Below are positions 1-5,969 of a DNA stretch of 7,297 nt, in pieces. The first letter of the stretch is position 1. Each line of letters begins with the position of its first letter. This stretch comes from Limnoglobus sp. (lineage in GTDB: Bacteria; Planctomycetota; Planctomycetia; Gemmatales; Gemmataceae), in NCBI GenBank assembly GCA_025353985.1, contig JANXNT010000003.1, forward strand, positions 1 to 7,297, given 5' to 3'. The notes beneath the pieces are model-generated. The model saw only the letters and a program-made list of their open reading frames with translations, searched no databases and was not told the DNA's origin. A program made the position numbers and the translations under genes.

Positions 1-1
1 C

Positions 2-319
2 GACCGCACGATCGAGCTAATGGCGCAACGTGGCCGCATTATCGTGATGGCCGGCCGCGCCGCCCGCCCCGCGTTGCCGAACGGCGCGTTTTACGTCAAA
101 GGGCTGATGATGATCGGCTTCGCGATGTTCAACTTTTCCGCGGAAGAGCAGCAAATTTGCGCGAACGACATCAACCACTGGCTCGCATCGGGCACGCTCC
201 GTACGCCGATCGCGCGCGAATTTCCTTTAAGCGAGGCTGCCGCCGCACATCGCTTGCAAGAGGAGAACACCATCGGCAAAGCCGGCACGCTTGCGGGGAA
301 GATCGTCGTGCGGATGTGA
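2..319 (+). CDS. Zinc-binding dehydrogenase / NADPH:quinone oxidoreductase family, C-terminal fragment
   Basis: This is the last 105 codons of a gene whose start lies left of the window. The frame is open from base 2, giving DRTIEL before the first Met, so the Met at base 20 is internal. The visible part is the end of the Rossmann domain and the closing catalytic-fold segment of the medium-chain dehydrogenase/reductase superfamily. It has a GRIIVMAGR strand-turn, then FYVKGLMMIGFAMFN, and the tail motif FPLSEAAAAHRLQEENTIGKAGTL ending in GKIVVRM (residues split here only for brevity). The FPLSEA...AH..QE...KAGTL.GKIV tail is characteristic of the NADPH:quinone reductase / zinc-type alcohol dehydrogenase branch. 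These soluble cytoplasmic enzymes reduce quinones or enals with NAD(P)H. The substrate cannot be told from this fragment, and the N-terminal zinc-site region is not visible. The gene ends 64 bp before the tRNA with no intrinsic terminator seen between them. Confidence 0.87.
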   Translation, partial: DRTIELMAQRGRIIVMAGRAARPALPNGAFYVKGLMMIGFAMFNFSAEEQQICANDINHWLASGTLRTPIAREFPLSEAAAAHRLQEENTIGKAGTLAGKIVVRM

Positions 320-337
320 ACCTTCAACAGGTTGGAC

Positions 338-365
338 TTGTCGTTCTCACAGGTAAGTGTATCCT
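338..365 (+). promoter_or_regulatory. Possible promoter for tRNA-Thr
   Basis: TTGTCG (338-343) and TATCCT (360-365) are separated by 16 bp and match the sigma-70 boxes at 3 and 4 of 6 positions. They would start transcription near base 372, about a dozen bases before the mature tRNA. The position is sensible but the match is weak. Confidence 0.35.
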
Positions 366-383
366 TTCTACCTGACGAGATTC

Positions 384-455
384 GCCGCCTTAGCTCAGCG
401 GTAGAGCACGGCTTTCGTAAAGCCGGGGTCCAGGGTTCAAATCCCTGAGGTGGCT
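384..455 (+). tRNA. tRNA-Thr (anticodon CGT)
   Basis: A complete cloverleaf can be drawn. The acceptor stem is GCCGCCT (384-390) with AGGTGGC (448-454), including one G-U pair, and the discriminator is T455. The D stem is GCTC/GAGC (393-396 with 404-407). The anticodon stem is CGGCT/AGCCG (409-413 with 421-425) around the 7-nt loop TTCGTAA. The variable loop is GGGTC, and the T stem is CAGGG/CCCTG (431-435 with 443-447) with loop TTCAAAT. The anticodon CGT at 416-418 reads the threonine codon ACG. CCA is not encoded, so the 3' end would be added by tRNA nucleotidyltransferase. The D loop is short but has the GG needed for T-loop contact. No integrase or direct repeat suggests use as an attachment site. 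Confidence 0.97.
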
Positions 456-460
456 CTTGT

Positions 461-495
461 AAACGTCGCAAGGATAACACCTTGCGACGTTTTTT
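461..495 (+). terminator. Intrinsic terminator of the tRNA-Thr transcript
   Basis: A perfect 13-bp stem (461-473 with 480-492, arms AAACGTCGCAAGG and CCTTGCGACGTTT) closes a 6-nt loop ATAACA and runs into further T residues to 495. It lies 5 bp after the tRNA, the usual place for a tRNA terminator. The next gene's ribosome binding site begins only 6 bp past it. Confidence 0.92.
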
Positions 496-512
496 CGTTT
501 GAGGATCTGCCG

Positions 513-893
513 TTGAAAACGCGAGGGGAACTCGAAGCGGAGATCAGCAATGCGGTCATCCGCTTCAAACGCGAATTCATGGGCAAAGGCCCGAAAGAAG
601 TTCGCACGTACCTCATCGACGACATGGTCCTCGTGCGGCTCAAAGGCGTTATGACGCCCGCCGAGCAGCAACTCGCGGAAGTCAGCGATCCGAATCGCGG
701 TCGCGATTTGATTAAACGAATGCGCACCGAACTCCTCGAACATGGTCGCGAGTTGCTTCAGGACTTGGTGAAAGCCATACTGGGCGTCGGAGTTATCAGC
801 TTGCATTCGGACATCAGCACGCGCACCGGCGAGAGTGTGATTGTGCTGGTTCTCGAACGCAAACCCACCACGAAAAGCGATGCGGACGGTTGA
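513..893 (+). CDS. MpsC family (DUF2294) small protein
   Basis: This 126-residue soluble protein matches the DUF2294 / MpsC family (Pfam MpsC), usually about 110-130 residues. Visible family features are the opening ELEAEISNAVIRFKREFMGKGP, then EVRTYLIDDMVLVRLKGVMTPAEQQL, and near the end VGVISLHSDISTRTGE (motifs given in pieces). I chose the TTG at 513. It gives MKTRGELEAE, where family members begin, and GAGG (501-504) sits 8 bp upstream. The longer GTG start at 450 would encode the tRNA 3' end and the terminator hairpin. MpsC is the third gene of the S. aureus mpsABC locus, where MpsAB acts as a cation-translocating and CO2/bicarbonate supply system. The biochemical role of MpsC itself is not established, and no MpsA or MpsB is visible here. 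Its start is crowded against the tRNA terminator, so expression must come from read-through or from a promoter inside the tRNA region. sbtA follows 201 bp downstream. Confidence 0.9.
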   Translation: MKTRGELEAEISNAVIRFKREFMGKGPKEVRTYLIDDMVLVRLKGVMTPAEQQLAEVSDPNRGRDLIKRMRTELLEHGRELLQDLVKAILGVGVISLHSDISTRTGESVIVLVLERKPTTKSDADG

Positions 894-952
894 CTCCCAC
901 CGCGAGAATTCTAAACCACGAACGACATCAGGTAGCTGGCAGGCGAACTTCG

Positions 953-981
953 TTGGCTGTGCTGCAAGATTGGATTAAAAT
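953..981 (+). promoter_or_regulatory. Candidate sigma-70 promoter upstream of the 1021-1066 hairpin and sbtA
   Basis: TTGGCT (953-958, 4 of 6) and TAAAAT (976-981, 5 of 6) are spaced by exactly 17 bp. Transcription would start near 988, about 33 bases ahead of the strong terminator and about 107 bases ahead of the sbtA ATG. It is the best promoter-like match I saw in the window, but it is unaided consensus matching. Confidence 0.5.
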
Positions 982-987
982 CTAAAC

Positions 988-1066
988 GCTCATCCAACGT
1001 GACCCGTTGGGCGGGACATAGGCAGTACAAACACTCACATTGGTGAGTGTTTGTACTGCCTTTTTT
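988..1066 (+). promoter_or_regulatory. Candidate short leader RNA / attenuator ahead of sbtA (alternatively an sRNA)
   Basis: If transcription starts near 988, the RNA would contain a small hairpin (CCAACG 994-999 with CGTTGG 1005-1010, 5-nt loop) and then the terminator, giving a product of about 79 nt. Read-through would continue into sbtA, so this could be a transcription attenuator. If nothing reads through, it is an independent small RNA. I recognise no known riboswitch or Rfam-type consensus in it. Confidence 0.35.
1021..1066 (+). terminator. Strong intrinsic terminator between the mpsC-like gene and sbtA
   Basis: An uninterrupted 18-bp stem (1021-1038 with 1043-1060) closes a 4-nt loop ATTG and is followed directly by six T (1061-1066). 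It acts on the plus strand, since no T-run lies on the other side. It can end the mpsC-family transcript, whose stop codon is 127 bp upstream, or a short leader RNA. The sbtA start codon lies 28 bp beyond the T-run. Confidence 0.93.
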
Positions 1067-1094
1067 CGTTTCTCGCACGAGGTATCGACGCCCC

Positions 1095-2069
1095 ATGTCC
1101 GCAAATAACGCCCTCATCGGCAACCTGTTGTCTCCCGCCGTCCTGGCGTTCGTACTCGGTCTAACGGCGAGGATTATTAAAGGCGACCTCACGCTCCCGA
1201 AAGATGCGTTCGGGCTGATTGCGGCCTACTTGCTCTTCGCGATTGGCTTGAAGGGTGGAATCGAACTGTCGCACGCATCGATTGCCGAAGTCACAAAACC
1301 GGCTGCTGCGACGTTACTTCTCGGCTGCCTCACGCCGATCACCGCGTACCTGATTTTGCGAAAATGTTGCCGCTTGGGTACCGCCGATTCAGCAGGTGTG
1401 GCGGCCCACTACGGTTCGGTATCGGCCGTGACATTCATTGCCGCCCAGTCGTTCGTGGCCGCACAGGGCCAACCGGCCGAGGGGTTTATGTCCACATTGG
1501 TCACGGTGCTGGAAAGCCCAGGGATCAACATCGCACTCGCAATTGGCCTGATGACATCCGGTGGCGGACGCAAACTTTCTGCGGCACTGCATGAGGTGTT
1601 TACCTCCCGCGGTCTGTTGTTGTTGGTCGGCGGGCTGATCGTCGGTTGCGTGACGGGTGAGAAAAACTGGGCGGATGTCGCGCTGTTTTACGACACAAAG
1701 GGGCCGATATTCCGCGGCAGCCTTTGCTTGTTTCTGTTACACATGGGCGCACTCGCCGGCGAGCGGTTGCACGATCTGCGTTCGGTCGGCCCGCGATTGC
1801 TCGCGTTTGCGGTGATCGTTCCGGTATTGCACGGTACGCTCGGTGTCTGGCTCGGGCATCTCTCCGGGTTATCGGTGGGCGGCGCGGCCGTCCTCGGCGC
1901 GATGGCCGCGAGTGCCTCGTACATCGCCGCACCCCCGGCGGTTCGGCTGACTTTACCCGAAGCGAACCCCACGTTCTCGCTCACCTGCGCGCTGGGGATT
2001 ACCTTCCCATTCAACATCCTGATCGGCATTCCGCTGTATTTCGAAATCGCTCGCTGGTTCGGCGAATGA
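1095..2069 (+). CDS. sbtA: SbtA-family sodium-dependent bicarbonate transporter
   Basis: This 324-residue inner-membrane protein has about ten hydrophobic segments arranged as two repeated halves, as in the SbtA family (DUF897). SbtA imports bicarbonate with sodium. Family motifs are YLLFAIGLKGGIEL (residues 45-58), AHYGSVSAVTF (104-114) in the first half with LESPGINIALAIGL after it, and the matching MAASASYIAAPPAVRL (270-285) in the second half. The Ser- and Ala-rich GSVSAV and ASASYIAAP stretches correspond to the substrate and sodium site region of the family. The ATG at 1095 gives the usual N-terminus (NLLSPAVLAFVLGL), with GAGG at 1079-1082 as a somewhat distant ribosome binding site. 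The protein is shorter than cyanobacterial SbtA (about 370), with only a short loop between the halves (about 154-172). No PII-like SbtB gene is nearby. The carbonic anhydrase starts 40 bp downstream and is probably cotranscribed. A terminator-bearing leader lies upstream. Confidence 0.95.
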   Translation: MSANNALIGNLLSPAVLAFVLGLTARIIKGDLTLPKDAFGLIAAYLLFAIGLKGGIELSHASIAEVTKPAAATLLLGCLTPITAYLILRKCCRLGTADSAGVAAHYGSVSAVTFIAAQSFVAAQGQPAEGFMSTLVTVLESPGINIALAIGLMTSGGGRKLSAALHEVFTSRGLLLLVGGLIVGCVTGEKNWADVALFYDTKGPIFRGSLCLFLLHMGALAGERLHDLRSVGPRLLAFAVIVPVLHGTLGVWLGHLSGLSVGGAAVLGAMAASASYIAAPPAVRLTLPEANPTFSLTCALGITFPFNILIGIPLYFEIARWFGE

Positions 2070-2109
2070 GCATTCGAAACCCCCGTTTCTGAACGAAGGA
2101 AATGACATC

Positions 2110-2799
2110 ATGTGCGATACCCTACCGTCCCCTCCGCCAACGCAAGCACTGACCCGACGTGGCTTGCTCGCTACGTTGGGCGGCCTCATTCTCCCAGCGA
2201 CTGCTCGCGCGGAAAATCCGCGTGCGCAAGACATGACCCCGAGCGATGCGTTGGCGTTGCTGTATGCGGGCAACAAGCGTTTCGCGGCTGGCAAGCCCGA
2301 TGCACCGCATCGCGACCTCAAACGACTGAAAGAAATCGCTCCTGCCCAGAAGCCGTTCGCAGCATTCCTCGGGTGTGCCGACAGTCGGGTGCCGATCGAA
2401 ATTTTGTTCGACCAAGGCTTCGGCGATCTCTTCGTGACCCGCATCGCCGGCAACGTGACCACGCCGGAGTGCATCGGCAGCCTGGAGTTCGGCACGCACG
2501 TACTCGGCGCAAAAGTGCTGTACGTTCTGGGCCACACGAATTGCGGTGCCGTCGCCGCCGCAGTCAAAGGCGATGCCGTACCGGGCCAAATCAGCGCGCT
2601 GTTCCAGCATTTACGGCCCGCCGTCAAGATCGCAAAAGGCAACGTCGCCGAGGCGATCCGTGAGAATGTGAAGGCGCAGGCGATTCTGCTTAGCGAAGCA
2701 TCTCCCGTGATCGCCATGCGAATCCGCGAGCAAAAGCTCGTCGTAGCGGGTGGCGTTTACGATCTTTCGACGGGCATCGTGACCCCCGTGGAACTGTAA
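2110..2799 (+). CDS. Beta-class carbonic anhydrase, Tat-exported
   Basis: This 229-residue zinc enzyme interconverts CO2 and bicarbonate. The beta-class active site is intact. GCADSRVP carries the zinc ligand Cys89 and the Asp91-Arg93 pair, and GHTNCGAV carries the ligands His142 and Cys145. The RIAGN segment (111-115) and the closing GGVYDLSTG (214-222) are also typical. Unlike the common cytoplasmic forms, it starts with a Tat-like signal. TRRGLLATLGGLILPA (residues 15-30) has the twin arginines 16-17, a hydrophobic core and a likely cleavage after TARA (31-34). The mature enzyme of about 195 residues should therefore act outside the cytoplasmic membrane. The ATG at 2110 has AGGA at 2097-2100 as ribosome binding site. 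It follows sbtA by 40 bp, which suggests that carbonic anhydrase activity outside the membrane is coupled to bicarbonate import. No terminator is visible after it. Confidence 0.96.
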   Translation: MCDTLPSPPPTQALTRRGLLATLGGLILPATARAENPRAQDMTPSDALALLYAGNKRFAAGKPDAPHRDLKRLKEIAPAQKPFAAFLGCADSRVPIEILFDQGFGDLFVTRIAGNVTTPECIGSLEFGTHVLGAKVLYVLGHTNCGAVAAAVKGDAVPGQISALFQHLRPAVKIAKGNVAEAIRENVKAQAILLSEASPVIAMRIREQKLVVAGGVYDLSTGIVTPVEL

Positions 2800-2892
2800 C
2801 TGGCCACGAAAGGAGATCGCGTTTGGCATGAACCTGTGTACTCTAGCGGTGTCGTTCCTGAAAATGAAACGTGCGAGTGAGGCGAGAGAAAC

Positions 2893-4302
2893 ATGCTGCT
2901 AACGATCACATCGACTCACTCGCCTGCGAACGAACTCGGGTATTTGTTGCATAAACATACGGACCGGTTCCAGTCGTTCGAACTCAGTTTCGGTAAGGCA
3001 CACGTCTATTATCCCGAGGTGGGTGCGGATCGCTGTTCGGCTTGCCTGTTGCTCGATGTCGATGCGGTAGGTATGGTTCGCGGCAAGAATCCCGATCAGA
3101 ATTTCCTGCTCGCGCAGTATGTCAACGACCGACCTTACGTGGCTTCCTCGTTCCTCAGCGTGGCGATTGCGCAAGTCTTCGGCTCCGCACTTCAGGGCCG
3201 TTGCAAAGACCGCCCCGAGTTGGCGAGCACGCCGATACCGCTGACCGCGAATCTCGATGTGCTCTCCGTGCGTGGCGGTGAGCGCGTCTTGCGCGCGATG
3301 TTTGAGCCGTTGGGTTACGATGTCGAAGTCGTTCGATATCCGCTCGACGAAAGATACCCGGACTGGGGCGACAGCCCGTACTTTTCGGTAACGGTGCGAA
3401 AGACAACGACGCTGAGCGATTTGCTCACGCACCTCTACGTGCTCGTCCCTGTCTTCGACGCCCGCAAACATTACTACGTCGGCGAACAAGAGATTCAGAA
3501 TCTGCTGCGGAAAGGCGAAGGCTGGCTGGCAAAACACCCCGAGAAAGACGAAATTGTTCGCCGTTATCTTCGTTTTCAGCAGAGCCTTTACCGCTCCGCA
3601 ATCTACCAGCTTTTGAGAGATGACGCCGAAGGGATGAAGGATGAAGGCGAAGGGATGAAAGAAGAAGCGGGAGAGGTGAAGGATGAAGGGAATGCTACGC
3701 CGCGGCTGAACGATCAACGGTTGATGGCGGTCTTCGAGGCGATCAAGTCGAGTGGGGCGATGCGAGTGCTCGACCTCGGTTGCGGCGAGGGCAAGTTGCT
3801 TCGCCGACTGATGAAAGAGAAGCAGTTCACGGAAATCGTCGGGCTGGATGTCTCGGTGCGCTGTCTGGAGATCGCATCGGCACGCTTGAAACTGGAGCAG
3901 TTATCCGACATTCAGGCGAGCCGAATCAAACTGCTTCACGGCTCGTTGATGTACCGCGACAAGCGGCTCGAGGGATACGATGCGGCGAGCGTCGTCGAGG
4001 TCATCGAACACCTCGATCCCCCTCGCTTGAAAGCCTTCGAACGCGTATTATTCGAGTTCGCCAAACCGCGAACGATCGTGCTCACGACGCCGAACGCGGA
4101 ATACAACGCCGTTTGGGAAACGCTGCCTGCGGGGGAATTTCGGCACGCCGACCACCGCTTCGAATGGACCCGCAACGAGTTCCAAACCTGGGCCGTCACC
4201 ATCGCCACCCGCTTCGGCTACACCGTGACTTTCCAAGGCATCGGCCCCGAACACGCAGACTACGGCACGCCGACGCAGATGGCGGTGTTTCAGAAATCGT
4301 GA
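2893..4302 (+). CDS. hen1: 3'-terminal RNA ribose 2'-O-methyltransferase Hen1
   Basis: Bacterial Hen1 adds a methyl group from S-adenosylmethionine to the 2'-OH of the 3' end of cleaved RNA, typically tRNA cut by ribotoxins. Pnkp then reseals the break, and the methyl group protects against renewed cleavage. The protein has 469 residues, the usual family size. The N-terminal Hen1_L domain (about 1-240) begins MLLTITSTHSPANELGYLLHK and contains FELSFGKAHVYYPE, both family signatures, and it normally stimulates the Pnkp ligase. The C-terminal methyltransferase (about 275-469) has the SAM motif VLDLGCGEGKLL (292-303). Its metal-binding set is Glu369, Glu372 and His373 in VVEVIEHLD, plus a histidine of RHADHRFEWTR (418 or 421). 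The ATG at 2893 has GAGG 10 bp upstream. A charged repetitive linker (246-266) joins the two domains. Unusually, no Pnkp gene adjoins it. The stop codon is 2 bp from that of convergent leuA. Confidence 0.97.
   Translation: MLLTITSTHSPANELGYLLHKHTDRFQSFELSFGKAHVYYPEVGADRCSACLLLDVDAVGMVRGKNPDQNFLLAQYVNDRPYVASSFLSVAIAQVFGSALQGRCKDRPELASTPIPLTANLDVLSVRGGERVLRAMFEPLGYDVEVVRYPLDERYPDWGDSPYFSVTVRKTTTLSDLLTHLYVLVPVFDARKHYYVGEQEIQNLLRKGEGWLAKHPEKDEIVRRYLRFQQSLYRSAIYQLLRDDAEGMKDEGEGMKEEAGEVKDEGNATPRLNDQRLMAVFEAIKSSGAMRVLDLGCGEGKLLRRLMKEKQFTEIVGLDVSVRCLEIASARLKLEQLSDIQASRIKLLHGSLMYRDKRLEGYDAASVVEVIEHLDPPRLKAFERVLFEFAKPRTIVLTTPNAEYNAVWETLPAGEFRHADHRFEWTRNEFQTWAVTIATRFGYTVTFQGIGPEHADYGTPTQMAVFQKS
3627..3689 (+). 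repeat. Three tandem 21-bp repeats inside hen1
   Basis: Units 3627-3647, 3648-3668 and 3669-3689 share the purine-rich pattern CGAAGGGATGAAGGATGAAGG with increasing divergence. The period is a multiple of three, so Hen1 stays in frame and gains the heptads EGMKDEG, EGMKEEA and GEVKDEG (residues 246-266). The repeat falls exactly in the linker between the two Hen1 domains. Read on the other strand it encodes FILHPF-type peptides, the FILHPSS-like repeat I recall from planctomycete annotations. Confidence 0.85.
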
Positions 4303-4304
4303 CA

Positions 4305-5888
4305 CTACGCCATCGGCACCGATTCTTGAGGGATGTTGTCGGTCGGTTTCAATCGGTCGCGAACTTGCCTTGCGGCCGCGCGGTTGATGATCTCCAGGTA
4401 GGCCATCGCGCTTGCTTCCACGATGTCGGTCGAGACGGCACGGGCGGTCAACTTCTTCCCTTCAAACTCGGCTTCGACGAATGCTTCGCCTTGGGCATCG
4501 GTACCCACCGTTACGGCACGGACGCGATAATCGCACACCTTCACCGTGATGCCTGTGATGCGATCGATCACGTTGAACACGGCATCGATGGGGCCGTCGC
4601 CGATCGCGGCATCTTTCATGATTTCGCCGTCTTGTCGCCAGAGTGCCACCGCCGCCGAGGGCATGGTTCCCGTGCCCGCATTGCAGGTGAAAGCGTGGAG
4701 CGTCCACGTTTTCTGCGAGATATTGTGCAACTGGTTTTCCGCAAGTGCCTCGATGTCCGCGTCGTAAATATCCTTCTTGCGGTCCGCGAGAATCTTGAAC
4801 GCATCGAACACGCGATTCAGTTGCTCTTCGCTGAGGTGGTAGCCGAGATCGTTGATTTTCTGGCGTAGCGCATGTCGGCCACTGTGCTTGCCCAACACGA
4901 GTTCCGTGCGCGAAATACCGACCGCTTCGGGCCGCATGATCTCGTACGTATTGGGGTTTTTCAACATGCCATCTTGATGAATCCCCGCCTCGTGTGCGAA
5001 GGCGTTCTGGCCGACAATCGCCTTGTTCCGCTGCACCTGCATCCCGGTGACGTGCGACAATTTTCGGCTGCAAGGATAGAGGAATCGCGTGTTGATGCCC
5101 GTCGTTAACCCGTAGAAATCTTGCCGGGTGTGGAGTGCCATCACGACTTCTTCGAGTGCGGTATTTCCCGCGCGTTCGCCGATGCCGTTGATCGTACACT
5201 CGACTTGCCTCGCGCCTTCGCGTAGTGCCGCAAGGCTGTTGCCAACCGCGAGTCCGAGGTCGTTATGACAATGCACGCTGATGATGCATTTGTCGATGCC
5301 GCGTACGGTTTTCTTCAGGTGGCGAATGATGTCCGCATAATGGCTCGGCACCGCGTAGCCGACGGTATCGGGGATGTTCAGCGTCGTCGCGCCGGCTTCG
5401 ATCGCGCGTTCGACGACCTCGGTCAGGAAGTCTAGTTCGGTGCGCGAAGCATCTTCCGGTGAAAATTCGACGTCGGCGATTTGGTCGCGTGCGCGGGTCA
5501 CGCCTTCGATGGTGCGTTTGAGAATATCCTCGCGGGACATCTTCAATTTGAACTCGCGATGGATCGCGCTCGTAGCGAGGAAGACGTGAACCCGCGGTCG
5601 CGGTGCGTCCTTCACGGCAAGTGCGGCCCGGTCGATGTCGGTTGCATTACAGCGTGCCAACGCGCAGATGATTGGGCCGTGAACTTCACGGGCGATCGCT
5701 TGCACCGATTCGAAGTCGCCGGGCGACGCGATGGGGAAGCCCGCCTCGATGACATCGACGCCGAGTTCTTTCAGCGCGTGCGCCATCTCGAGCTTTTCGT
5801 TCAGATTCATACTGCAACCGGGGCTTTGTTCCCCGTCGCGTAACGTCGTGTCGAAGATGATGACCCGGTCGGTGTCGGTCGTCGGCAT
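4305..5888 (-). CDS. leuA: 2-isopropylmalate synthase (leucine biosynthesis, first committed step)
   Basis: LeuA condenses acetyl-CoA with 2-oxoisovalerate to form 2-isopropylmalate in the cytoplasm. The 527-residue protein is full length for the bacterial type-1 enzyme (about 510-530). The TIM-barrel catalytic domain (about 8-275) opens with FDTTLRDGEQSPG, where Asp13 is a metal ligand. It contains SVHCHNDLGLAVGN, with ligands His206 and His208 followed by Asp210, and NGIGERAGN with Asn242. The linker carries NAFAHEAGIHQDG (295-307) and LGKHSGRHA (332-340). The C-terminal leucine-sensing domain (about 395-505) has GDGPIDAVFNVIDRITG (430-446), so feedback inhibition by leucine is expected from family knowledge. 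Translation starts at the ATG at 5888, with AGGAG just upstream (5897-5901 on the plus strand, spacing about 8). A leucine-rich leader ORF and an intrinsic terminator precede it, suggesting attenuation. No other leu gene is in the window. Confidence 0.98.
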   Translation of the reverse strand: MPTTDTDRVIIFDTTLRDGEQSPGCSMNLNEKLEMAHALKELGVDVIEAGFPIASPGDFESVQAIAREVHGPIICALARCNATDIDRAALAVKDAPRPRVHVFLATSAIHREFKLKMSREDILKRTIEGVTRARDQIADVEFSPEDASRTELDFLTEVVERAIEAGATTLNIPDTVGYAVPSHYADIIRHLKKTVRGIDKCIISVHCHNDLGLAVGNSLAALREGARQVECTINGIGERAGNTALEEVVMALHTRQDFYGLTTGINTRFLYPCSRKLSHVTGMQVQRNKAIVGQNAFAHEAGIHQDGMLKNPNTYEIMRPEAVGISRTELVLGKHSGRHALRQKINDLGYHLSEEQLNRVFDAFKILADRKKDIYDADIEALAENQLHNISQKTWTLHAFTCNAGTGTMPSAAVALWRQDGEIMKDAAIGDGPIDAVFNVIDRITGITVKVCDYRVRAVTVGTDAQGEAFVEAEFEGKKLTARAVSTDIVEASAMAYLEIINRAAARQVRDRLKPTDNIPQESVPMA

Positions 5889-5910
5889 CGTCGGCTCCTA
5901 AGTATTGAAA

Positions 5911-5938
5911 CGAAAACAGCCCCGGAACTCTCCGGGGC
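5911..5938 (-). terminator. Intrinsic terminator (attenuator) in the leuA leader
   Basis: On the minus strand GCCCCGGA (5938-5931) pairs with TCCGGGGC (5926-5919) as a perfect 8-bp GC-rich stem with loop GAGT, followed by TGTTTTCG (5918-5911). It lies 31 bp after the leader-peptide stop codon and 22 bp before the leuA ATG, the standard position of an attenuator. Confidence 0.85.
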
Positions 5939-5969
5939 CGTCTCAAAATCGTGGTGTCTGTGTCAACAG

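Noticed and set aside
384..455. tRNA-Thr as an integration site for a mobile element
   Set aside because: No integrase, repeated tRNA 3' end or change in gene character was seen in the window.
450..512. GTG at 450 as the start of the mpsC-family gene
   Set aside because: It would translate the tRNA acceptor 3' arm and the terminator hairpin. Family similarity begins at about 516 and TTG 513 has a well-spaced ribosome binding site.
1018..1066. The 18-bp hairpin as an insertion-sequence end or miniature element
   Set aside because: It has a 4-nt loop and a T6 tail directly after the stem, with no target duplication, which is the form of an intrinsic terminator.
1953..2717. Minus-strand open frame opposite sbtA and the carbonic anhydrase
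   Set aside because: It is antisense to two well-supported genes and has no motif, so it is a by-product of GC-rich codon use.
2822..2845. TGGCA-containing stretch as a sigma-54 promoter before hen1
   Set aside because: The downstream TTGC box is missing at the required spacing, and no convincing sigma-70 pair was found there either.
3780..4868. A long plus-strand open frame across the hen1 / leuA junction
   Set aside because: It overlaps two unmistakable genes, is rich in Arg and His as shifted GC-rich frames are, and matches no family.
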